Positions 1-11,815 of a stretch of 64,000 nucleotides of DNA are shown here, one piece after another. The position numbers and the translations under genes were made by a program. The stretch covers positions 23,025 to 87,024 of the forward strand of contig MLAK01000816.1 of assembly GCA_001839685.1 (NCBI GenBank), read 5' to 3'. Under the pieces are notes generated by a model, which worked only from the letters and a program-made list of their open reading frames with translations, ran no database searches and had not been told where the DNA came from. Numbering within the stretch: position 1 is the first letter of the stretch; each line of letters starts with the position of its first letter. The DNA is from Tritrichomonas foetus. Taxonomy: Eukaryota > Parabasalia > Tritrichomonadida > Tritrichomonadidae.

Positions 1-2094
1 TTCTATTAGGAAAATTTGGAAAGTCTAAGCACAAACAAATGAGGCATAATAGTGCATTTTCATTAACTTTTGTATATCTAGCTCCTCCCCATGTTTGATG
101 TGTAGGGGATGGATTATTATTTAAAATTCGTTTTTGTTCATCTCCTGATAATTTATCAAAAGCAATGGCCCAATGAGATAGACTCGAAAGGGAAATGTAG
201 TTTTGCTTTTTAGGTCCTTTATTAATTATTTGTTTGTATCGATTAACTGTTGAAGTTGGAATAACGTTATCTCCAAAATTCTCTTTATACCATTGATTTG
301 CAAATTCTCTGATACTTTTAAATCTAGATTTTCTTCTTACATAATCTACTAAATAATCGTGTTTTAAGTTATATCTAATATTACTTTTCTTTTCGTTTTT
401 CTGATCTTGATGTTTATTCCCTTGAATTTTCTGTTTTGCTGATGCTAAGATTTCATTGGCATTTAATAATTGTATTCGGTTTTGCCATTGATATGTGTAG
501 TCGAAAAAGTAAAATTGATTATCATCATCTTCTTCATCTGAATATTCACGGTATTCTTCTTCTTCATTATATGTTTCTTCTTCTTCTTCTTCTTCTTCTA
601 GAAGAAAATCAGAATCAGAATCATCATTTTCATCATTTATTATAATATCTAATTGACTTTGAAAATAAACTGGTATTTCTTTTTGAATGTCACTTTCATC
701 GTACGAGCTTGTATCAGAATCATTAATTTTATAAGGCAAATCATCAAAAATTTCTTCTCTCAGTAATTCTTCACTTGAATTCATTCTATTATAAGTTTCT
801 AAAATAGGCTTTAGATCTTTTTTAATATAAACCACATTTTTAGTTCTATCATTAAAATATTCTTTAATGACATCATAAAGTTGATGCCCCAGCATAATAA
901 AAATATCTGATCTTTCATCATCTAATTCTATTTTGTCCCCGGTATTTATTGAATTTAATATTCCAGCATCAACTTTGTTATATAGTTTCATAACTTTCGC
1001 CACTTCTTTGAATATTTTACGATAATATGAAAAAGAAGAACTCTTTATGGGTTGTATTGGTGTTTTTGGAACACCATTTGAGTCTACATTGATGTATCCT
1101 CGTAAATCTGTTTGAAATGTTGATTTCATTCTGATTTTAGATCCTTTTAGCCTGAGATGAGAAATTCGGAAATAATCAATTTCAGCAATGTCTTGAGAAT
1201 CGCGATAAATTGCTGATGTTTGTATAGGATATTCATCATAAATAAATGAATAATATTTCATATCTGTATTTAAGTTTTTCTGCTTAGAATATAACAATAG
1301 TCGACTCTGTCGTTTAATTTCGATTTCCATTTCTTTCATTCTTTTTTCTCGAGAAATATATTTTATTTCTGTATTAAACAAAGAAGAAACATTTTTGTCA
1401 TCAAATAAGTATGATACTTCGTATTGAATTATGATAGCTTTGTAATGTTTCCTATATGAGTTATAACACTGAACAAATAATAATTTTCACCATTAATTTG
1501 CAATTGAGTATTTAAATTCACAATTTGTCTATTATATGTATTATTAGAATTGATTCGATTCACATGAATAAGAAAATATGAAGGCATTGTTCCATCAATG
1601 ATATTAGATGAAAGTGAATTATTAACACATTGTTGAATGTCACTTCCGTCCAATTCAATATTAAAAATGAATTTGCTAACATTCTCATTTGGATTCATGA
1701 ATGGTATTAAAAATAAATTTTGTAAGCTCTGACTCAATGATAAAAGGAAAAAATTTGCAAATTCTATCACATCACCTTGACTAGTTGGCAATTCCTTGTC
1801 GTATTCCCATCCTTTCCAAGCAATAAAAAAAGTTTCGAGTGAAACAGCTTTTTTATTTTGCTTGGAATTCATTAAATCTTTTAGATTATATAATATTTTA
1901 TTTTCTTCTTCTTCCAACATAGGTAGCAAATTACAATGCAAAATAATTTGCAAAAATGAAATTACGTAACATGAATATCCACCATAATTTGTAATTCCCC
2001 TAAATTGGTATAGATCTTTAGAGATGTTTAACTGTGGTTTTAATAACTCTATTTCGATTAATAGATGTTTGGGATTCCTCCTTTCTCGATGCAT
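1..2094 (-). pseudogene. USP-type (peptidase C19) deubiquitinase with acidic and DNA-binding-like C-terminal extension, frameshifted, incomplete at the window edge
   Basis: The first 221 codons (2094 to 1429) carry the hallmarks of ubiquitin-specific proteases: a Cys box near residue 40 (GGYSCYVISFLQ), a Q-D-x-x-EF segment near residue 105, and the start of the His box (Y-x-L-x-x-V-I-x-H-x-G). That frame stops at 1429. Another frame, open from about 1465 to base 1, supplies the rest of the His box (KHYKA) and the FDD strand that normally follows it. One gene has therefore been split by a single-base indel near 1450. Beyond the catalytic core lie about 450 more codons: a run of Glu (564-605), then a basic stretch with a helix-turn-helix look (SIREFA ... 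STVNRY). Ubiquitin removal is the family role; the tail is inference. No stop occurs in the last 1.4 kb, so the break may be recent or a sequencing error. Confidence 0.7.
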
Positions 2095-3015
2095 AATGAA
2101 GTGATTTTTTCACTTCATTTAGATAATGAATACTAATAGAAATTATAAATTTATTTAAATATTTAAATCAAAAACTTTCATTTATTCAATACTCACAGCT
2201 AGATTTTTCATAATTTAGAAAAAATGTAATCATAAGCTAATTTGAAATAGCAGCTCAGCAAAATTGAAAGTCTATTTGAAACAGTATGCAAATTTGAAAC
2301 GTAAAATGAGCTTTTTCGAATGGTGATTCGGTTTTCCGAAATGCACAAATTATGTAAATAATGTAAACTTGAATGGCTTGTCTTTTTTTTAAAAAATGAT
2401 TTGATTTTTTTAATTCTTTAATACAAAGATAACTATAAGAAAGTTAGTTAGAATATATATAATTAATAAAAAACTTGACCTATTATTTTGAATTTTATGC
2501 AAATTTGAATTATCATACATGTAAACATGGATGACATTAATGTAATTATGAAATGACATTTGTGTAATATTGAAAATGCTTTTGTGCAATTTTGTAAGTT
2601 CAGTTATGCAAATATGATATGAATTTTCTCAAAATTTTATGCTTTCTTTAATTAATACGTGCACTTTTGATTTTACACTTATGCATTCTTGATCATTCAA
2701 ATCTTTATTTTTTACTCACTACGATCAATAATTTTCTGAGTCTGGCAAATTTGAAAGTCTTGACAATCAAATTTGATTTGCCTTACCTGTATGAGATTTT
2801 TTTAAAATAAAAATTCTCAAATTATTTTTTGTAAGTACTTTAAGGTTAGAGTCAATATTTTTGAATTCAAAATGATCGTCTTTTCTTCATAAATGCGTCC
2901 TTTTCACTTGAAACAGCTATGCTTTATTAATCTAAAATCATGTAGATAAAAAACTTCATTGAGAAGAATTTGTTGAACATTAAAAAATGAAAAATAAAAA
3001 ATCGAATTAAATAAT
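2095..3015. other. Intergenic, AT-rich, no gene recognised
   Basis: Very AT-rich sequence between the protease gene and the transposase relic. I see no coding stretch, RNA gene or clear repeat here. The first part is the probable promoter side of the minus-strand protease gene. Confidence 0.6.
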
Positions 3016-4391
3016 TTAAATTCTAACAATAAGCTTATATTTTGTAAACCCAAGTTTTTTAAAGTACACATGTATTTTTAATGCTTTAGGCATTTTCTTA
3101 ATTCGCATTATTCGTTTCTTTTTGATGTCACTTAAAGGCTTATATTCGATTTCTGACTCTTCAATCTTTTATTTAATGATAGCCCTTTTTTGAATTCTAT
3201 ATTCATTGACCTTCTGTAAATATTCAGGTTCTCGGTGCTGAATCCTCAAACGATCCCTCTCGGCATCTTTTTGATGTAAAATTTGTGATATATGTCTTGG
3301 CATTGTTGGAAGTCCAATTTTTTTATATAAAACAAACTTCCATTGAGGCTCATTTATAGATAATACAGCAGCAGCAATTCTCATTTTCCATGAGTCACCC
3401 CAATTTGTATTTTTGTTGGCAAAGCGATTTTTGACTGAATGAAAAGATTCGCACATTTGAGTTGATATTGAATTTTTACAGTTCCAAAACAACTTTGAGG
3501 TTGAGTTGAGAAAAAGTTTTAGTATCAAAAAGTTATCTGGAATGTTGCCATCATTCCAGATGGAATATAATTTATTTGCATGTAAACATTTTGAATGGTT
3601 TCCAATTAAATGCTCAGGAACATTCAACCACTGTTCAATTTTTTCCTCGTAAGACATATCTTCTTTCAATAAAAACAGAAAGAAATAGCGAATGCGATTA
3701 TGTAACCCTCTGAATTTGCATAGAGCTAACTTTTTGAATTTTTTCCATCTTCTTTCAAATGATTTCATCAAATGATTTTTATCTATTAATTCCGATATCA
3801 ACCACTGTGAATTTTGTATTTCTTTTTTACATTTAGCATCTTTGTCATGTACATAAAATTCAACTTTGGGATCAGTCTTCCATTTTGGAATGAGGCGTCT
3901 GAGTGCCTCAACTTCCATTTGATTGCTCGGGCCATCAAAATTGCCAAGTTTTTTTTCCACTTTTCCTTTCAATTATTTCAAAATCTAAAATTTTTCTGAG
4001 AATTGGATCCAATATTTCAACAACACACTGTGATGTATTTCTTCTATGGCTCTATGAGCCATCGAAAGCAATAAATTTGGAACGCAATTCGGAATCATGC
4101 CATTTTCGACATGATGAAGTAGTATAGTCAATAATTATCTCAGAAAATTCTCGTTGTTCATTGTAAAATGTTGTGTGCAATGGTGGAACAATGTCATTCC
4201 ATAAAAATACCTGAGATACTGAAGTATAACTCAACCCTTCCACTATTACCGAAAAAACAAATTTTTTTGCAATCGAGAATTGCCGAAGGTGATTCATGGT
4301 TTGCATTATTTCTTGCCTTTTTCAGGTGTACAAGTTGCTTTTTAGGAGGCATTTTTATTTCATTTTTGAATGGTTTACATTTGTTTTTCAA
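3016..4391 (-). pseudogene. Mutator-superfamily (Kolobok/Mutator-like) transposase relic
   Basis: Minus-strand reading frames in sequence give a transposase-like protein of about 450 residues. The N-terminal part begins near 4352-4391 and shifts frame near 4230-4300. A DGS-stop-SHRRN motif lies at about 4040-4065, where relatives have DGSW: the Trp codon is now TAG. After a further shift beside an A8 tract (near 3950-3960) the frame continues with GPSNQMEVEAL and HDKDAK, matching the GSS-ME and GDGDS motifs of this superfamily. The frame meets a TAA at 3169 and continues without change to 3016. Loss of an active-site-region residue plus at least two frameshifts means it is dead. I found no convincing terminal inverted repeats. 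Confidence 0.6.
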
Positions 4392-4749
4392 TACTGTAAA
4401 TGAAGATAAATTTAAAATGAATAGAAGTCCCTATCATTTCAGAAAAAAGTGAAAATTATGGATGTTTTCAATATTATATAGGATTCTCAATAAAGTAATA
4501 GGGCGTTATTGGTAAAATAAACAAAATTTTTGAACCAGCTATTATTCCTATTTATTATGCGATATCAAATTTAATTTGATCAGGGTAGCTGAGTATTTAT
4601 GTAAAGCATGTCTTAATTATTAATATAGAATTATCTTATGGATCAAAAGTTTAATCAACTTCTCTATCCGAAATGAAAAAAGAAACATAAATTTTCCAAA
4701 AAAAAAATCGAAAAATTCAATACTACAAAAATAAATACCATAGCAGAAA
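4392..4749. other. Spacer with no recognisable gene
   Basis: AT-rich spacer upstream of the transposase relic and of the short plus-strand frame that follows. Nothing else is visible. Confidence 0.5.
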
Positions 4750-4986
4750 ATGAGGCTTCCTCAAAAAAAGCACATAAAATTCGAAATTGAAGCTATCGGA
4801 AAAGCTACAAATTCGATAAAAAATCTTGCTGTTATACAGTATGATAATAACAATTACACAATTCGAGAGTGGAAAAAAATACTGCCATCCTTTCGCCTAG
4901 CGCTTCGCGTTATTTCAATCTGCCCGCTTTATGTTATCTGTATGGAATTAGCATATATAGGGATATTTTGCCATATCACAAGTTAA
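4750..4986 (+). pseudogene. Short basic reading frame running into a repeat; probable truncated gene start
   Basis: An ATG at 4750 opens 78 codons. The first 40 or so are Lys/Ile/Asn-rich and look like ordinary coding sequence. From about 4870 the frame runs into the repeat shared with 22142-22478, so the last half is repeat DNA. The simplest reading is a host or element gene whose 5' end was cut off by insertion of the repeat. No family is recognised. Confidence 0.3.
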
Positions 4987-5175
4987 TCGTTCAGGTAAAT
5001 ATATAAATATTGTTAAGGTCAATACAATTTACCATATTTTTCTATAAATAGGCGATTCTGATACTTTAAAGGTGAATTAATTGACCACAGTATTTATAAG
5101 TGTCGTTTTTACAGTAACACTCTTAGGCGACCAAGTATAGCTGCCACTTTTGACGACCAAAAATAAGTGCTACTT
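4860..5175 (+). repeat. Copy A of a ~300-bp repeat, inverted relative to the copy at 22142-22478
   Basis: This stretch aligns to the reverse complement of 22190-22478. Shared landmarks, in order, are a CTTTCGC..CGCTTCGCG motif, an AGCATATA..GG block, GTCATATCACA, two TTAAGGT/GGTAAATA blocks, a degenerate form of the palindrome that is perfect at 22234-22271, and a TTTTTAC-GTAACA-TCTTAG block. Homology fades after about 5160. The arrangement fits left and right terminal inverted repeats of one element, or two insertions of a short non-autonomous element. Confidence 0.6.
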
Positions 5176-5550
5176 TTATGGTATCAATCTGACACATTGA
5201 AGCGAATTAATACAGCTGTCAAAACCTGATGGTTGATTTTGGTGGCAAAAATAATCGGCCTTATCAATCACATAGCAGTTCTTTGGTCGTAAAAATCATT
5301 CAACTGAGCAACGAGATTCGGGAAATTCATTATCTCAATTCATAAATGTGTGAAGTTGTAAGCAAGTGTCTGCTATGTTGTCAAATTTAGTGATTTCTTG
5401 CGGTAATTTGTGATAAAATAATTTATTTATAATATAACTTGCCACTTTGCCACTTAATTTTTTGATAACTTTATTTTTGGTGCTAAATAGCAACTTAATT
5501 TTCTTAAACTTCTCTCAGGAACCAAGTTACTGGTTACAGGAGTAAAATTA
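5176..5550. other. Spacer inside copy A repeat, no gene seen
   Basis: Non-coding sequence between the repeat and the decayed coiled-coil gene. It holds variants of a GCCACTTTTG / GTGCTACTTTTA motif but no reading frame that I can support. Confidence 0.4.
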
Positions 5551-5589
5551 ATGAACAGGACATGCCTTTACATTACTTTAACAGAGATA

Positions 5590-6170
5590 TTGACACAAAT
5601 TTACAGAAGAGACGAGATTGGCGAAGAAGAAGGAGAATCTATCTAAGATGCGATTGGATTATGAACATTTAGCTCATCAGCATGAAACTCGATGATAAGA
5701 AGACGTACTCAAGAATGTCAAATCAGCTCATAAGTTAGGGATGCACATAAAGACAAGACAAGCTAAATTTGATTCGGAATTACATGATATCAAAGATAAG
5801 AATTTGGAAGTTTTAACGGAACTAGAACAACGAATCCAACAACATGTCAGACTACAACATGCCAAAACAGAATTCTTTATTAACTTTGCCAAACTCAGAG
5901 ATCAATTTCATCAAAACCCTGTGAATGCAGCGATGTTAGAAAATCAAAAGGCAACTGAAGCTGCAATCCAAGAGACTAGAATAAATGGAATGGCTGAGAT
6001 CAATAAACTACAACAAGAAGTGATTGCTTTAAAGTAAAAGAATAAACTACTTACTCAGTAGACTCAACAATATTACGAATTACAGGAACAGGCTCTTTTA
6101 GACAAGCGGAATGCTTTCGAAAGGCAACAAGAAACGGTATATACTAACGAACTTAACATGATGAAAATCA
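5590..6170 (+). pseudogene. Decayed coiled-coil protein gene
   Basis: A plus-strand frame rich in Lys, Glu and Gln with heptad-like spacing runs from about 5590 to 6170. The longest uninterrupted part is 5741-6037. It is broken by TGA-TAA near 5690, TAA at 6035 and TAG near 6060, each followed by the same kind of sequence in the same frame. The predicted protein is a long helical coiled coil with no enzyme motif. Its place just inside the repeat and just upstream of proline-rich and capsid-like frames suggests the first gene of a virus-like block. I do not recognise a family. Confidence 0.45.
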
Positions 6171-6860
6171 ATAATGCACAACAAGCAATATGTTAAGGAT
6201 AAGACTACTCACATTAATAACATTACTAATGAAGTTGTCAATAGTATTCGAAGTATAGGTGAGGCAGGTAGATATTTAGCAAACACATTATGTGGTTCAA
6301 ATGTTAGACTAGGAGGAGTTCTGAATAGAAACATAGATAATCAATTCACTCCTCAAGTTCTTAACTGTCCTGCAATTGATGCTGGGAAGTCTGTTCAGGT
6401 TCCAATAGGAGGAGGTACGCCAGTTCAAGTGTCAGTAGATGATCCAAGTGAAAATCTATTTACAGTGGATCAACAACCTACTCTGAAACCAAAAGGTTCC
6501 TCAGAAAATCCACCTCCTGAAGTTGTACAACCAAATTTTCAAGCACAATAACCTAAACATTCAATTACAAAAATGATAAATGATGCAATAGCAACAGTAA
6601 TACCTAATCCACAAAAGCCACCATTCATGACACCAAACCCTGAAGAGATTCAAGGTATAAACAACTTAACGATTCAAGCAGAAGATCTTAAAACTATACA
6701 AAACATTGAAGGTCCAGGTGATCTTGCAGATACCCAGCGCCCTATACAATTAAATAAGCTTCTGCAGGAATACAAAGCTATTGATGGTGAAGCTGCAAAG
6801 ATTCAATTGAATATCTTGGTACCGATAAATTGGATCAAAATGTTAAAGACATTTTAATAC
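6171..6860 (+). pseudogene. Decayed structural-type protein, Gly/Pro-rich
   Basis: Frame from 6174 with helices (NSIRSIGEAGRYLAN) followed by a Gly/Pro/Val-rich section and a Pro-rich tail. A TAA at 6549 interrupts it and the same frame resumes (PKHSITKM) to about 6855, where it shifts. There is no catalytic motif. It is probably one long structural protein with the sections that follow. Confidence 0.4.
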
Positions 6861-7650
6861 CAACGTTCAATGCAATCTAGAAATTCACTGAGGGAGATAA
6901 ACAGGTTCTGACCAATATTTTAGAATAGACATGGAAATATGACAATTCGAACTTGCCTGAAAATTTTATAAAGAAGAGGAAGCAAACACTCACTAATTTA
7001 TTCAAAGGTATAGGTCAATATATGTTGGGTACTTTTGAAGCAAGGATGAACTACCGGGAATCAGTACTTCAAAAACAAGCACAACAACAAGAAACTGCCA
7101 ACTTAGCAAATGAGCAATCTAAAACAATGGTGCTCCACAACCTACTTCTCCTTCAAGGGCCTCACATGATGACCCACTTTTCATTCAGTTCCATAATGAC
7201 ATAAAGCATTACCCAGATCAACTTAAATGAATGATAGTGAAAGCAACTGAGGAACTTGAAGATGCTTGTGGATTAAGTGCTGAAGAAATACGTAAGAAAG
7301 AATTAGAAGCAGGTGTAAATTATCTTAAATCTTTGAAAAAGGAAAGCATAATATTCCTAAATTGCTAACAGATCAAACTCAACCAGTACAAGCTAAACCA
7401 AGACCTACGACACCACCTCCAAGAGACCCACATGTTACTGACACAACTAGGACTTATCTCCAGAGACCACCATAAATAAGAACTGTGATTCAAGGCGAAC
7501 CCACACCACCACGTAAACCACCAGCGTATTGGGATGAACATGGTGTTCATCGTGCTGAAGAAGGCTATAATTACATGGAAGACATTAATCTGATCCTAAA
7601 TAATGTCTTCGACTTTACTCCAGCAGATCGAGATTTCTTTTAATATTGGA
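6800..7650 (+). pseudogene. Decayed helical then proline-rich protein segment
   Basis: Helical stretch broken by TAG near 6880 and TAG near 6927, then an open part (6953-7204), then a frame change near 7125 into a Ser/Pro-rich and acidic helical section (to about 7365), and another change into a long Pro/Thr-rich linker (7350-7640) interrupted by TAA near 7473. Pro-rich linkers beside coiled coils fit virion-like structural proteins, but I cannot name the family. Confidence 0.4.
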
Positions 7651-8035
7651 ACTAAACACTCCAGAACGTAAGTGAACCATTTAGAACTCAAGTTAACACT
7701 TAGTGAATTACTCTTATCTAATCTCCAAAGCTCTGAGTAAAACACATGTGCAAAAATTCCGAAAACGACTTTAAGTCGACAAACAAATCTTAGAAGTGAT
7801 TCAAGCACAAACAATGGCAAGAATGTATAACGAAATTACACAGTGAGGGCGACAAAATGAACAACATCAAGCAATTCAACGCCAAGTGCTACTCCAAAAG
7901 TGACACCAAAACCTAGAGTATCGCAAAGTGTTACACCAACTTTTAAACCAAGCCCTGATTTCACTCGTGCGTTCAAGGAAACAGATGATTTCTTAAAAAA
8001 AAATGTAGGATCAGCAAACACTCCTGCGCCAAACC
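7650..8035 (+). pseudogene. Degraded linker region
   Basis: Between two better preserved Pro/Thr-rich segments. Threonine- and proline-coding stretches can be followed on the plus strand from about 7880, but stops are frequent. Minus-strand open stretches here look like shadows of the low-complexity plus frame. Confidence 0.3.
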
Positions 8036-8036
8036 T

Positions 8037-8835
8037 GTGGCAGATTCTCCGCTAACTCCCAAGCCAAAACTAACAGAAATTAAGCTAGTAACACCGAAAG
8101 CTTCGTCACCTGAAACGCCAAAAACTTCACTAACACAAAATCCTATGCCAAAAACAACACCATCAAAGCAAGCAACTCCAGCTGTTGCAGCTAGCTCTTC
8201 GCCAACTACTATTCCACTAAGTGCAACTACATGAAGTGCTACACTAAAACCGACACAACAAAGTGCGCAAGGATCACCAAAGGGTAGAAGTATGGTGTTG
8301 ATAACACCTAAAGGAGCACGAAGTGGATCACTAAGAGGAAAACCTAATGCTGGTGTCTCTAGTTTCTTAAATCGAACTCCATCACCAGTTACTGCAGCCA
8401 AATCTCCAACAAGTGCCACCCCAAACACTTCACCAAGTGCAATGGAAGAAAGTCGAAAAAGAATAAACACTTCAATGAAAGGAATCTTTACTGGTCAAAG
8501 ACGAGCCAAAGATGAATGTTGCAATTGATGCAGTAAATGCTAATGCAAAGAGTAAATCACAATCCAATGATCCTGATCTCTTGAATCAAATTGGGAACAT
8601 TGATTCTAATAAAACAGACCCCCATCAAGAAACGGGACAACAACCAAGGCAACCTCCAATTAGTTGGATATTCAATCTTTATGAACCAAAACGAAATCAA
8701 CATGCGCTTGCTCCTGCTCCTGAACCTGCTGCTGAGCCTACTCCAGATCCAGCACCTAACCGAAGACCATTCACACTGACAAAGCAGTCTTTAACTGATA
8801 CAATTCAAGGTTCGATTAGTGGTGGATGGTGAAGA
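8037..8835 (+). pseudogene. Ser/Thr/Pro-rich linker of the same decayed structural gene
   Basis: Frames at 8037-8528 encode a lysine- and proline-rich repeat of the SP/TPK type interrupted by TGA at 8232. The frame changes at 8512-8530 and continues through an Ala/Pro/Glu linker (8700-8760) to TGA at 8830, after which the same frame continues. Low complexity and absence of hydrophobic-core motifs indicate an unstructured tether rather than an enzyme. Confidence 0.4.
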
Positions 8836-9545
8836 TCTAGATCTGCACCGCAACCAACAGAAATTCCACTGTGTGCCGTTCGAGACAAACCTTTATACGA
8901 TTATGTTAGAAATCCTTTGATGAAAGATTATAGCGTAAGTGGTTTACAGTTTACAGGAATATATAAATACTATGACGAGAATGGAGAATTAATGCCTAAA
9001 TACAATGAGAAGTAACGACTTTATCTCTGCCGAAGTAATAGAGGATTCTTTATTTTTACTAGAACTGAATGACGCTGAACCCATTAGTACAACCACATGA
9101 TGTCTATGATGTTTTATGACGGGAGTGTTTCAGAATACTTCCAACTCGTCGATGATTGTATTAGACCAAATGAAGAGATTAATGGACAATATCGAATAAC
9201 AACTACAGCTATCAATTCCCAGGATTGTCATGTTCAATCTCCTAGTTTTACTCATCTTAGTTTTAGTTGTAATGGAGCATAAGTTACTGACATTGAGAAC
9301 TCACATATTACTGCCGAGATTGAGTATACATTTAGTCTTAATCAAGATGTTGATGTAGCCATGTAACCATTATTCATTGGCTTTAAACAATCACTAGACA
9401 CCTTAGAGCGTTATGAGATCCTCGTAAATAGTAATGTTCTCTATCAGCAAACTTATGTTAGTGAAGATTCATTAGTCCTCCCTAATTGCACCGATGATCT
9501 AGTTCAAAATACCCATCCTAACGTACAGTATGAATGGAGATAAAG
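8830..9545 (+). pseudogene. Capsid-like (possible jelly-roll major capsid) relic
   Basis: After the linker the frames (8830-9010, 9025-9095, 9097-9542) encode a globular, beta-rich, aromatic-rich protein. The best part has an HITAEIEYTFSL strand and then FIGFKQSLDTLERYEI followed by short strands and a NVLYQQ segment. It is broken by TAA at 9280 and 9363 and by two frame changes. The placement at the end of a coiled-coil/Pro-rich block, and the beta-rich composition, suggest a virion structural protein such as a Maverick/Polinton capsid. That is inference from layout; a fold comparison would decide. Confidence 0.35.
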
Positions 9546-10945
9546 AAACGCGCCCAACAAGCCAAAGAAATCTATCACATATAAAAGACTATTACATTAC
9601 AGAAGTGTGAAATAATGTGGAACAATAAACGATCAAAAGTTTTGATTCAAACATCAACGAACTAATGACCAACTTCAATCAACAAAAAACGTTAAAAATA
9701 GATTATTGAATGAATTGAATCAACTCAGCAACACTAAGCCTAAAACACAATGATATGCCCTAATCATAATAGGCTTTTCATTATTGATGTCATTGCTCCA
9801 TACATCGTCTTATTCAGTTTTAAGGTCAATTTTCACCTTGTTACCATAGTAACGAATTCACTATTCGAAAAATCAATATTTTCAATTAATCTTACCAAAA
9901 TATACAATTCTTTACACTATAATAAAGTTGGTAAAAGCTGAATAAATTCAAACCACGTTGTTCTCACTCGTGGGAAAAATATTATAAACCGATATAAAGA
10001 TTCAAATCCCTTTACTTAATGGGATAAAATCTCAAAAACAAGTTCTTATAAATTGAGTAAATTAAATAATTTCAATACTGTAAAACTTTTCTATTATTAT
10101 CTCTTTATCTCAGTATTTCTCATTATTTTCGTTCGACTTCATTTTCATATTTTACCTCTAACATGACGAGAATCCAGTATCAAAATATAAAAACATTTAG
10201 CTTGAAACTCGATACTTTCAGATACTCTAATGAAACATCGCACAATAAAATAGGTCTTTAAAAATCTGCAAGAATGAGCTAGTTATTGTTTCATGAAGAT
10301 CACTTAATGTCGAAATCTTAAGCTATTATTCTCTTTTTAGCACTATCAAGTCTTTCACTTGCAGGGATTAGTATTTATCCTGCAACATCACAAAACCCTC
10401 CGAGGAAAAATGATTCATACAATATTTTTTACTTGACATATGTTCAGACTTTGAGTGGTATTCAAAATCTCGAACTATATTAGATATTAAAAAAAAAGAT
10501 TGATTGGATGAGACTTTACTTAATGAAAAATAAAAAAAAATTATTTTTTCGGAAGAGAAGTTTTTTTGTTATAATAAAAAACTTTTATTTGATTAATGCA
10601 ATTTGTTAATTTAAAAGATGAGATACGAAGATTGGATATCATTATTGTTAATGTTGGTTTCAGTGACAATGAAATAATGGAAGTGTATTTATAGCATTTG
10701 GCTAGAAAAAAGAAACAAGTTCTAAATTCAATTCTATGTTTTAGATTCGTTGAAAATGATTTCTATTTAATTAATGGATATCTATAATATGCTTAATTAT
10801 TTAATGTGTCATTATTCGAATATATCAATAACTAAACAAAAAATATTAAGAAATAATCTGATCATTGAAAACTGTGGAAATATCTACATTGCACTTTAAT
10901 TGACGATTTTTTTTTAATTTATTATGATTAATTTGTTTATAACAA
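9546..10945. other. Degenerate AT-rich stretch, no gene supported
   Basis: A few fragments of coding character remain directly after the capsid-like relic (to about 9760). The rest holds only short chance frames. I see no RNA gene or clear terminal repeat. Confidence 0.4.
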
Positions 10946-10949
10946 AAAG

Positions 10950-11815
10950 TTCGAGCGGAAATCACTCTAAATTCTTTGGGTTGACTGTCGGTCTATATGT
11001 TTCAGGGGACGTAGGGTGTGTTCTTGGGATCATGGGCAAAGGCATATAATCAGGCTAATTTTTCTTTGATGGAAACAAAGAGATATTTGGCATCACTAGC
11101 ATCGAAACTTCCCTGACTAAAGCTTGGCCTATCGAGGCGTCCAAGCTGACCAGCTCTACAACTTATCAGGTAATTATACCAATTAGTACTATGAATGCCA
11201 TAAGTATCTTTGATCCTGATAGTAATTCTTTTTTTTTGTAAATATTCATTAATTTTTTTATCAAAAAAATAATAAACATTATAAGAATCTCCAATATTAA
11301 ATAAATAAAATATCATGGAAATATATTATAAAATTTTTGATTCTATGATTAGTTTTTATAAGTCTTCTTTTTTTGTACCTTTGAGAATGTATCCTTACAC
11401 ACTGATTTAAATATTGTTTTAAACTATTTTCGACCAATATTCATACAAATATTGGATAATTGTGTTATTAAATCCATAAATTCCACTTGATCCAATATGA
11501 ACAGTCATAGAACGTAATATATATGATTTCTCATTTATGTTGATTGTTGAATGAACAAATTGTAACTATCTGCTGGATAATTAAAATAGGAGTTAAAAAA
11601 TGGCTATATTGATTAAAATACGAGTGGGAATAGGATAAAATTGATTGGCAAATGGGGACAATTCTTCTATATTCACAGTGGATCTCTTAAGAGATTCATT
11701 TAAGCTAGGCAATTTCGCTAAAAGAATGGAGTTTGGGGCGTTATCCCTTAACTTTGTTGTATAGCAGTATATATGGCATAAAGACATAGGCATTGAATTC
11801 AGAAAATAAGTATTT
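10950..11815 (-). pseudogene. Unrecognised decayed gene, minus strand
   Basis: Minus-strand frames 11793-11593, about 11560-11430 and 11316-11050, plus a continuation past the TGA at 11050 to about 10985, read as one degraded protein of about 250 residues with good hydrophobic patterning (for example TVHIGSSGIYGF near 11490 and SQGSFDASDAKYLF near 11090). GC content is locally higher than the surroundings (11090-11160). I cannot place it in a family; a protein from the same virus-like element is possible. Confidence 0.3.

Noticed and set aside
7365..8470. Minus-strand frames over the Pro/Thr-rich region
   Set aside because: They are mirror images of a low-complexity plus-strand coding region and have no domain features.
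5590..9545. Alternative genetic code with TAA/TAG read as Gln
   Set aside because: Stops within the relics fit Gln positions, but the intact host genes of this window end with ordinary TAA or TGA and contain no internal TAA or TAG, and the relics also have frameshifts. Decay explains both.
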